Assembly: GCF_011393025.1 (NCBI RefSeq)
Contig: NZ_JAAOEO010000030.1
Span: forward strand, 1-36,660
DNA length: 36,660 nucleotides
Direction of reading: 5' to 3'
DNA from: Neobacillus terrae
Lineage (GTDB): Bacteria > Bacillota > Bacilli > Bacillales > Cytobacillaceae
Part shown: positions 24,700 through 30,585 of the stretch, piece after piece
Numbering within the stretch: position 1 is the first letter of the stretch
How the letters are laid out: every line of letters begins with the position of its first letter
Made by a program: the position numbers and the translations under genes
The notes under the pieces: model-generated
Told to the model about the DNA's origin: nothing
What the model saw: the letters and a program-made list of their open reading frames with translations, nothing else
The model's database searches: none

Positions 24700-24763
24700 G
24701 TTTTTCACCTTTAGTCCAGTTGGTCTAAAATGGAGCGACAATTCTACTATAACCATTTATTTT

Positions 24764-24795
24764 TAAAAAAAGACCACTGAGACATTCAGTGGTCT
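24764..24795 (-). terminator. Terminator or attenuator between rpmH and rnpA
   Basis: AGACCACTGA and TCAGTGGTCT form a perfect 10-bp stem around ATGTC on the minus strand, followed by eight T residues. The last two bases of the stem overlap the rpmH stop codon. It should cut readthrough into rnpA, so much less RnpA than L34 would be made. Confidence 0.9.
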
Positions 24796-24928
24796 AAGCT
24801 GATAATACTTTTCTTCCTTTTAGACGACGGCGAGCAAGAACTTTACGTCCGTTTGCTGTGCTCATACGACTACGGAAACCGTGAACTTTGCTGTGTTTAC
24901 GTTTGTTTGGTTGATATGTTCTTTTCAT
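24794..24928 (-). CDS. rpmH: Large-subunit ribosomal protein L34
   Basis: L34 is a very basic 44-residue protein of the 50S subunit. Translation gives MKRTYQPNKRKHSKVHGF at the start and RRRLKGRKVLSA at the end, the canonical sequence. It was found by translating the minus strand upstream of rnpA. The ribosome site GGGAGGTG precedes the ATG by 7 nt. It heads rpmH–rnpA–yidC–jag, with a strong promoter and a hairpin right at its stop codon. Confidence 0.98.
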   Translation of the reverse strand: MKRTYQPNKRKHSKVHGFRSRMSTANGRKVLARRRLKGRKVLSA

Positions 24929-24974
24929 TATATGACACCTCCCTGAGGAATAGCTGTTAAAGACAGTCTTAATT

Positions 24975-25004
24975 ATTATAAAGACGGACCCCCCGAATTG
25001 TCAA
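24975..25004 (-). promoter_or_regulatory. Promoter of rpmH operon
   Basis: Consensus TTGACA (24999-25004) and TATAAT (24975-24980) are 18 bp apart on the minus strand. The spacer is G/C-rich (GGGGGG). This is the best consensus pair on the left arm. Confidence 0.88.
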
Positions 25005-25134
25005 CTCCTCCTCCGATATTTCCTTTTGCTTTGTATTGTAAATTTTTAAATCAGCCGGATCTTTTCCCCTTCTTAATACTAGAACATCTCTTATTTTAAA
25101 AAGGATTAGTTAAATTTAACTGCTAATTTTTACT

Positions 25135-25318
25135 GGCTCTTTTCTAAGAGATTGTTGCAATTTGAAGAAACTGTGAGTAAAAATTGGCGAGACTCCTGCA
25201 GGAAAAGCAAGCCAGGCGAGACCCCGCAGGTCATTAGCGACCGAGGAGGCTCGCGGATTGCCCGCGGAAAGCGCGTCAATTTTTGCTTTTATAAACAACA
25301 AAGCTTACGAAAGAACCT
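25135..25318 (+). repeat. Nested inverted-repeat intergenic element, copy 3 (simple form)
   Basis: Between rpmH and the origin lies a 184-bp element with imperfect outer arms (GGCTCTTTTCTAAGAGATTG from 25135; CAACAAAGCTTACGAAAGAA at 25297-25316). Inside is a second complementary pair, AAAAATTG (25180-25187) and CAATTTTT (25278-25285). These enclose a GC-rich core with GCGAGACTCCTGCAGG, GCGAGACCCCGCAGG, CGAGGAGGCTCGCGG and CCGCGGAAAGCGCG. It has no inner module, unlike copies 1 and 2. From 25319 to 25562 the sequence is AT-rich with no gene; CACGAAGGAAATG at 25337-25349 also occurs at 2015-2027. Confidence 0.75.
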
Positions 25319-25690
25319 TTTTATAAGAAAGCACAGCACGAAGGAAATGTGAATGTCCCTCTCAATCAACACTATTGTTTAAACAGCTTTAAAATTTTCA
25401 TTTTACCTATCTCATCATATAGCTGGATCCGATCAGCTAAACTTCCTATTATTTAATTTTTAGCCTGGAAGAAATTTTAATCGAAAACTAAGCATACACA
25501 CATGCCGATCCAACCAATTTACCATATCTAAAAATTTACCCATTTTTCTTTAAAAAGAAGCCTGTGGATAAAAAATCGACATTTTTTTTGATATCCACAT
25601 AGCTTACTGACAAGTTTTTCACAAATCACTGCCCTGTGGACAATTTTTAAGCACATCCTGTCAAGCTTGTGGATAAACTATGAAAAAGCA

Positions 25691-25719
25691 TTGCGCGTCT
25701 TAGAAAAATTTGATATTAT
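25691..25719 (+). promoter_or_regulatory. dnaA promoter
   Basis: TTGCGC (25691-25696) and TATTAT (25714-25719) are 17 bp apart. DnaA boxes at 25668 and 25761 bracket it. The resulting leader is about 300 nt long and contains several boxes and a hairpin. Confidence 0.7.
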
Positions 25720-25836
25720 ATTTGTGTTTTCACTCTTAATAACTTTATTCGATTATTTTTTTATCCACAGTTTGTGGATAACTTGTGGACAGGTTATTCC
25801 CACCCTTTGTAGAAACTTGTCCACAAGAGGTGGATA

Positions 25837-25845
25837 TTGTCGAAA
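25837..25845 (+). promoter_or_regulatory. Spo0A-type box in oriC
   Basis: TTGTCGAAA contains the 7-base 0A box TGTCGAA exactly and lies 12 bp after a DnaA box. In B. subtilis, Spo0A binds such boxes in oriC and restrains initiation at sporulation onset. Single occurrence, so chance cannot be excluded. Confidence 0.5.
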
Positions 25846-25908
25846 CTCCACAATCTTTCCTATTATATGTTTTTTCCACAAACAACGTTTCGTATATTTA
25901 TAAATTAT

Positions 25909-25931
25909 AGGTTGTACAGCTTGTATAACCT
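25909..25931 (+). other. Inverted repeat in the dnaA leader
   Basis: AGGTTGTACA and TGTATAACCT are complementary except for one G·U pair, around a 3-base centre. In DNA it is a 23-bp operator-like dyad; in RNA a 10-bp hairpin. It is about 95 nt before the dnaA start and is not followed by a T tract, so it is not a terminator. Confidence 0.6.
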
Positions 25932-26025
25932 CCTATTTTAACGAAACAGGACATCTTTCTTTCGCGCAGCAGAATGCCAAAAGACCCAGGTGTTTAAAAA
26001 TTTAAATAGAAAAGGAGGGAACCAA

Positions 26026-27372
26026 TTGGAAAATATTGCGGATCTTTGGAATGCTGCTCTCAGCAATATCGAGAAAAAGATAAGTAAGCCCAGCTTTGAT
26101 ACTTGGCTTAAATCAACAAAAGCACATTCTCTTCAGGGAAATTCACTTGTCATTACGGCACCGAATGAATTTGCCCGCGATTGGCTGGAAGAGCGCTATT
26201 CACAATTGATTTCGGGGATTCTAGATGAAATTACCGGCGAAGAATTGACGGTTAAATTCATCATTCCCCAAAACCGGAATGAAGAAGATGACACCATCCT
26301 GATCCCTGTAAAAAAGCCAAAAAAAGATTATGAGCAGACAGAGTTTCCGCAAAGCATGCTCAATCCTAAATACACATTTGATACATTTGTTATAGGATCT
26401 GGCAACCGATTTGCCCATGCAGCTTCACTTGCAGTAGCTGAAGCCCCTGCAAAGGCCTATAACCCATTGTTTATTTACGGGGGAGTTGGTCTCGGAAAGA
26501 CCCACTTAATGCATGCAATTGGGCATTATGTACTTGACCATAACCCGCAGGCAAAGGTTGTCTATTTGTCTTCTGAAAAATTCACTAATGAGTTTATAAA
26601 CTCTATCAGAGACAATAAAGCAATTGAATTCCGCAATAAATATCGAAATGTTGATGTATTGCTTATTGATGATATTCAATTTTTAGCCGGAAAAGAATCA
26701 ACACAAGAGGAATTTTTCCATACTTTTAATACTCTTCATGAAGAAAGCAAGCAAATTGTCATTTCCAGCGACCGGCCGCCAAGGGAAATTCCGACATTAG
26801 AAGACCGTCTTAGGTCGCGATTTGAATGGGGACTAATAACCGATATTACACCTCCGGATCTTGAGACAAGAATTGCGATTCTGCGAAAAAAAGCAAAAGC
26901 AGAAGGCCTGGATATACCAAATGAAGCCATGCTTTATATTGCAAATCAAATTGATACTAATATTCGTGAACTTGAAGGTGCACTTATTCGTGTAGTAGCC
27001 TACTCTTCACTTATTAATAAAGATATAAATGCAGATCTTGCCGCTGAGGCGTTAAAAGATATAATTCCTAGCTCAAAACCCAAGATTATTACCATTCTTG
27101 AGATCCAAAAGGTTGTGGGCCAGCATTATAATATAAAGCTTGAGGATTTTAAAGCGAAGAAAAGAACCAAATCAGTTGCTTTCCCAAGGCAAATAGCTAT
27201 GTATCTATCAAGGGAATTAACGGATTACTCATTGCCTAAAATTGGAGAAGAGTTTGGCGGTCGTGACCATACTACCGTTATCCACGCCCATGAAAAGATT
27301 TCTAAGCTGCTGCAGGTAGATGCCAACCTTCAAAAGCAAATGAAGGAATTAAATGAATTGTTGAAAGTCTAG
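26026..27372 (+). CDS. dnaA: Chromosomal replication initiator DnaA
   Basis: DnaA is the AAA+ protein that binds oriC boxes, opens the DNA and starts loading of the helicase. The product has 448 residues: domain I (LENIADLWNAALSNIEKKIS, which binds partner proteins), a variable linker (about 85-110), the AAA+ domain with Walker A GGVGLGKTH (near 150) and Walker B LLIDDIQF, and DNA-binding domain IV with GGRDHTTVIHAHEKI near 410. I place the start at TTG, 7 nt after a strong AAAGGAGG. It aligns with the first residue of the B. subtilis protein; a GTG 12 codons upstream has no ribosome site. A TTG start may limit yield. Confidence 0.97.
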   Translation: MENIADLWNAALSNIEKKISKPSFDTWLKSTKAHSLQGNSLVITAPNEFARDWLEERYSQLISGILDEITGEELTVKFIIPQNRNEEDDTILIPVKKPKKDYEQTEFPQSMLNPKYTFDTFVIGSGNRFAHAASLAVAEAPAKAYNPLFIYGGVGLGKTHLMHAIGHYVLDHNPQAKVVYLSSEKFTNEFINSIRDNKAIEFRNKYRNVDVLLIDDIQFLAGKESTQEEFFHTFNTLHEESKQIVISSDRPPREIPTLEDRLRSRFEWGLITDITPPDLETRIAILRKKAKAEGLDIPNEAMLYIANQIDTNIRELEGALIRVVAYSSLINKDINADLAAEALKDIIPSSKPKIITILEIQKVVGQHYNIKLEDFKAKKRTKSVAFPRQIAMYLSRELTDYSLPKIGEEFGGRDHTTVIHAHEKISKLLQVDANLQKQMKELNELLKV

Positions 27373-27378
27373 TCTATC

Positions 27379-27461
27379 TGTGAATAACTCGACCTCATAT
27401 ACACACAGTCTGTCCACATGTGGATAGGCTGTGTTTCCTTTGATAACAAGAGTTATCCACA
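27379..27461. other. oriC, right part (DnaA boxes between dnaA and dnaN)
   Basis: Boxes are TGTGAATAA 27379 (one mismatch), CTGTCCACA 27410 (two), TGTGGATAG 27419 (one) and a perfect TTATCCACA at 27453-27461. The middle pair is the centre of a 32-bp dyad (27403-27434). This matches incC of the Bacillus origin, where unwinding occurs. Confidence 0.9.
27403..27434. other. 32-bp dyad containing two DnaA boxes after dnaA
   Basis: ACACAGTCTGTCCACA and TGTGGATAGGCTGTGT are complementary over 16 positions with two G·U pairs and no spacer. As RNA it is a strong hairpin 30 nt after the dnaA stop, followed by TTCCTTT, so it may also weaken readthrough from dnaA into dnaN. Confidence 0.65.
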
Positions 27462-27516
27462 TACTAACAGGCCCTACTAGTACTTCTACTCTTTTTTAAA
27501 AACTTATTATTATATG
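27453..27516 (+). other. Probable DNA unwinding element with DnaA-trios
   Basis: A perfect DnaA box is followed by a short GC patch (AGGCCC), then triplets TAC TAG TAC TTC TAC (27475-27489), then 26 bp of A/T (27491-27516). In B. subtilis the basal unwinding system has this order: box, GC-rich spacer, then 3-base DnaA-trio repeats that guide DnaA onto single-stranded DNA. Confidence 0.75.
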
Positions 27517-27557
27517 ACTGCGTCAAATTAAATATGCTAAAACGGAGGATTTTGAGT

Positions 27558-28694
27558 ATGCGATTTATAATCCAGCGTGACCGTCTGGTTCAAAGTGTCC
27601 AGGATGTCATGAAAGCTGTAACAAGCAGGACAACTATTCCTATTTTGACAGGTATTAAGATTGTTGCTGATCATGAAGGAGTAACATTAACAGGCAGTGA
27701 TTCAGATATTTCTATCGAATCTTTTATTCCTAAAGAGGAAGATGGAAATGAGATTGTTGAAATTAAACAGCCGGGAGCAATCGTTCTTCAGGCTAAGTTT
27801 TTCAGTGAAATCGTTAAAAAGCTTCCAACCGATAGTGTAGAAATTGAAGTGCAAAATCATTTACAAACGGTTATTCGTTCTGGTAAATCAGAATTTAATT
27901 TAAATGGCCTGGATGCAGAGGAATATCCTCACCTCCCGCAAATAGAAGAAAATAATAAATTCAGTATTCCAACTGATCTCTTAAAAGCAATGATCAGACA
28001 AACTGTTTTTGCAGTGTCCACCTCAGAAACACGCCCTATCTTGACAGGTGTAAACTGGAAAATGGAAAATGGGGAATTAATCTGTATTGCAACAGATAGC
28101 CATCGCCTGGCCTTAAGGAAGTCAAGAGTCGAAACAGAAATGAATGATAACTATAATGTGGTTATTCCAGGTAAGAGTTTAAATGAATTAAGCAAAATTG
28201 TGGATGACAGCAATGAACACGTTGATATTGTCATTACTGAAAACCAAATCCTTTTTAAAGCTAAACACCTGCTTTTCTTTTCTAGATTACTTGAAGGTAA
28301 TTATCCTGATACATCAAGACTCATTCCAAATGAGAGCAAAACAGAAGTAACAGTAAGGACGAAGGATTTCCTTCAGGCAATAGATCGTGCGTCTTTGCTG
28401 GCTAGAGAAGGCAGAAATAATGTAGTCAAGCTAGCTACTCTTGAAGATGAAGGACTTGAGATTTCTTCTAATACACCAGAGATTGGAAAGGTTGTTGAGG
28501 AAGTACAAAGTCAAGCAATTGAAGGAGAAGAACTGAAAATCTCATTTTCAGCTAAATACATGATGGACGCTTTAAAAGCACTCGAAGGAACAGACATAAA
28601 AATCAGTTTTACCGGGGCAATGAGGCCATTTGTCATTAGGCCGATGCATGATGAAACAATTCTCCAGTTGATTTTACCTGTAAGAACTTATTAA
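27558..28694 (+). CDS. dnaN: DNA polymerase III sliding clamp (beta)
   Basis: DnaN is the ring-shaped processivity clamp that tethers polymerase and repair proteins to DNA. The 378-residue product equals B. subtilis DnaN and divides into three homologous domains of about 125 residues. It begins MRFIIQRDRLVQSVQDVMKA and ends MRPFVIRPMHDETILQLILP, the usual C-terminal clamp sequence. The ATG follows GGAGG at 9 nt; an earlier ATG eight codons upstream overlaps this site. It follows the oriC right part and is probably co-transcribed with dnaA at a reduced level. Confidence 0.98.
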   Translation: MRFIIQRDRLVQSVQDVMKAVTSRTTIPILTGIKIVADHEGVTLTGSDSDISIESFIPKEEDGNEIVEIKQPGAIVLQAKFFSEIVKKLPTDSVEIEVQNHLQTVIRSGKSEFNLNGLDAEEYPHLPQIEENNKFSIPTDLLKAMIRQTVFAVSTSETRPILTGVNWKMENGELICIATDSHRLALRKSRVETEMNDNYNVVIPGKSLNELSKIVDDSNEHVDIVITENQILFKAKHLLFFSRLLEGNYPDTSRLIPNESKTEVTVRTKDFLQAIDRASLLAREGRNNVVKLATLEDEGLEISSNTPEIGKVVEEVQSQAIEGEELKISFSAKYMMDALKALEGTDIKISFTGAMRPFVIRPMHDETILQLILPVRTY

Positions 28695-28729
28695 TTTAGT
28701 AAAGTTTGACTTTAAACTCCGTCCAGCTT

Positions 28730-28760
28730 AAAGCGCCAAGAGGGCACTTTAATTTTTCTT
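28730..28760 (+). terminator. Candidate terminator after dnaN
   Basis: AAAGCGCC and GGCACTTT pair with one mismatch, followed by AATTTTTCTT. It is 36 nt after the dnaN stop. Confidence 0.55.
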
Positions 28761-28801
28761 CGGATACACTGAACGAGGTTGCATAAACTAGACATAGAGA
28801 G

Positions 28802-28832
28802 GCTGCCAGAAACAACGCTGGCGGCTTTATTT
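28802..28832 (+). terminator. Second candidate terminator after dnaN
   Basis: GCTGCCAG and CTGGCGGC form an 8-bp stem with one G·U, then TTTATTT. Together with the preceding hairpin it would insulate dnaN from yaaA. Confidence 0.7.
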
Positions 28833-28862
28833 CCTTTCCAAAAGACTATTTTTAGCTTTTCT

Positions 28863-28891
28863 TTGTAGAAATCAGTTTTTTTTAGTAAAAT
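28863..28891 (+). promoter_or_regulatory. Promoter of yaaA–recF–remB–gyrB
   Basis: TTGTAG (28863-28868) and TAAAAT (28886-28891) are exactly 17 bp apart, about 25 bp before yaaA. Confidence 0.7.
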
Positions 28892-28915
28892 AAAGTATTA
28901 GAGACTATTACGGAA

Positions 28916-29143
28916 ATGAGTGAAAAAATGCCTTCAAAAATAAAGATTGAGACGGAATATATTACATTGGGGCAATTCCTTCAAGTAGCAGACGTAATCC
29001 AGACAGGCGGAATGGCTAAGTGGTTTTTAAGTGAATATGAGGTTTTTATTAACGGAGAACAAGACCAAAGAAGAGGGAGAAAACTTCGGGAAGGTGACCG
29101 GATCGAAATTCCAGGACATGGTGTTTTTACTATAACGCGATAG
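28916..29143 (+). CDS. yaaA: S4-domain protein YaaA (RlbA)
   Basis: This is a small RNA-binding S4-like protein, 75 residues or 71 if the internal ATG at 28928 is used. The core is ITLGQFLQVADVIQTGGMAK, then RRGRKLREGDRIEI, the S4 fold's RNA-facing strands. B. subtilis YaaA is 71 residues, which fits the second start, but neither ATG has a good ribosome site (GGA lies only about one base before the first). The family has been linked to ribosome assembly in B. subtilis. It lies between dnaN and recF and is separated from recF by only 17 nt. Confidence 0.9.
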   Translation: MSEKMPSKIKIETEYITLGQFLQVADVIQTGGMAKWFLSEYEVFINGEQDQRRGRKLREGDRIEIPGHGVFTITR

Positions 29144-29160
29144 CAAAAGGAAGTTAAAGT

Positions 29161-30279
29161 ATGTACATTGAGCATTTAGCACTGAAAAATTATCGTAATT
29201 ATGAAGACATTTCACTTGAATTTGAAAATAAAGTTAATGTCATTCTGGGTGAAAATGCTCAAGGAAAAACGAATGTTATGGAATCCATCTACGTTCTTGC
29301 CATGGCAAAATCGCATAGAACCTCCAATGATAAAGAACTTATTCGCTGGGACCAGGATTATGCTAAAATAGAAGGCAGGGTCCAAAAACAATACGGACCG
29401 CTGCCTATGCAGCTGATCATTTCCAAAAAAGGCAAGAAGGCAAAATGCAACCATATTGAACAGCAAAGACTCAGCCAGTACATAGGCAATGTGAATGTTG
29501 TCATGTTTGCTCCCGAGGATCTCAACCTTGTTAAAGGAAGTCCTCAGGTACGCCGGCGATTCATAGATATGGAAATTGGCCAGGTTTCTCCTGTTTATCT
29601 TCATGGTATGAGCCAATATCAAAAAATACTTCAGCAGCGTAATCATTATTTAAAAATGCTTCAGTTAAATAAACAAAGTGACCATACAATGCTTGAAATA
29701 TTGACCGAGCAATTTATTCAGGTTGCCGTTAAAATTGTTGCCAAGCGTTTTGAATTCCTGCGTCTTTTGGAAAAATGGGCCCTGCCAATTCATAAAGGCA
29801 TTTCAAGACAGCTGGAAACGCTGAAAATAGATTATAATCCCTCTGTTGATGTATTAGAAGACCAGGATTTGTCGAAAATGATAGAAAGATTTGAAGAGAA
29901 ATTTCATAAGACCAAAAAAAGAGAGATTGAGCGCGGTATGACCATGTTTGGACCTCATCGTGATGATTTGCAGTTCATAGTGAACGGAAGAGACGTGCAA
30001 ACATTTGGTTCACAGGGACAACAAAGGACAACTGCTCTATCAATTAAATTGGCAGAAATCGAATTGATCCATTCGGAAATTCGCGAGTACCCCATTTTGC
30101 TCCTTGATGATGTGTTATCTGAATTGGATGATTATCGGCAGTCCCATTTGCTCAATACCATACAAGGAAAAGTCCAAACCTTTGTTACTACCACCAGCGT
30201 GGAGGGAATTGACCATCAAACATTGAAGGAAGCATCTACCTATGAGGTAGAATCAGGAACAATCCGGAAAGTTAATTGA
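29161..30279 (+). CDS. recF: DNA replication and repair protein RecF
   Basis: RecF is an ABC/SMC-like ATPase that, with RecO and RecR, loads RecA at gaps and helps restart forks. The 372 residues contain Walker A GENAQGKTN (near 31-39), FGSQGQQRTT as the ABC signature (near 280) and Walker B ILLLDDVLSELD (near 315). The opening MYIEHLALKNYRNYEDISLEF is typical. The ribosome site is AGGAAG before the ATG. It is co-transcribed with yaaA and remB. Confidence 0.97.
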   Translation: MYIEHLALKNYRNYEDISLEFENKVNVILGENAQGKTNVMESIYVLAMAKSHRTSNDKELIRWDQDYAKIEGRVQKQYGPLPMQLIISKKGKKAKCNHIEQQRLSQYIGNVNVVMFAPEDLNLVKGSPQVRRRFIDMEIGQVSPVYLHGMSQYQKILQQRNHYLKMLQLNKQSDHTMLEILTEQFIQVAVKIVAKRFEFLRLLEKWALPIHKGISRQLETLKIDYNPSVDVLEDQDLSKMIERFEEKFHKTKKREIERGMTMFGPHRDDLQFIVNGRDVQTFGSQGQQRTTALSIKLAEIELIHSEIREYPILLLDDVLSELDDYRQSHLLNTIQGKVQTFVTTTSVEGIDHQTLKEASTYEVESGTIRKVN

Positions 30280-30288
30280 GGTGGAATC

Positions 30289-30528
30289 ATGTATATCCAT
30301 ATTGGAGAAGAGTATTCCCTCCGTGCAAAAGATATTATTGCTATTATAGATAAAGATTCAGCATCCTCCGCCTTTGTAGAAGAATTTTTAAAACAGAGGG
30401 AAAAAGAGCTGATAAACCTTTCCAAAAATCCCTATAAATCAATCGTTATTACAGAGGGAAAAGTGTTCCTTTCCCCCTTTGCTTCAGGAACGTTGAAGAA
30501 AAGATCAACTCAAATGAGTGAGTTTTAA
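30289..30528 (+). CDS. remB: Extracellular matrix regulator RemB (YaaB, DUF370)
   Basis: RemB is a small DUF370 protein (79 residues) related to RemA, a DNA-binding activator of biofilm and osmoprotection genes in B. subtilis. The sequence MYIHIGEEYSLRAKDIIAII and ITEGKVFLSPFASGTLKKRS fits the RemB family well. It starts 9 bp after the recF stop with GAGGTGG as ribosome site and precedes gyrB by under 60 nt. A direct DNA-binding role is inferred from RemA. Confidence 0.9.
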   Translation: MYIHIGEEYSLRAKDIIAIIDKDSASSAFVEEFLKQREKELINLSKNPYKSIVITEGKVFLSPFASGTLKKRSTQMSEF

Positions 30529-30585
30529 AATAGCATTATAAAATTAGCGATTATTTAGAGTTACAAGAAAGTGCAGGTGAACGGT

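Larger units (their letters stand above)
25563..25880. other. oriC, left part (DnaA-box region before dnaA)
   Basis: Perfect DnaA boxes: TGTGGATAA at 25563, 25668 and 25773 (minus) and TTATCCACA at 25761 (plus). One-mismatch boxes: ATATCCACA 25591, TGTGGACAA 25635, TTGTCCACA 25817, TTTTCCACA 25872; a weaker TGTGGACAG lies at 25784. Boxes at 25761 and 25773 form a perfect dyad three bases apart. The dnaA promoter lies inside, so DnaA binding should also repress its own gene. This corresponds to the incA/incB part of the bipartite Bacillus origin. Confidence 0.93.

Noticed and set aside
25116..25352. Small open frames on both strands over repeat copy 3
   Set aside because: Opposite-strand frames are a by-product of the GC-rich inverted repeat.
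25667..25903. 78-codon frame inside oriC
   Set aside because: It is made of DnaA boxes and A/T sequence and has no ribosome site.
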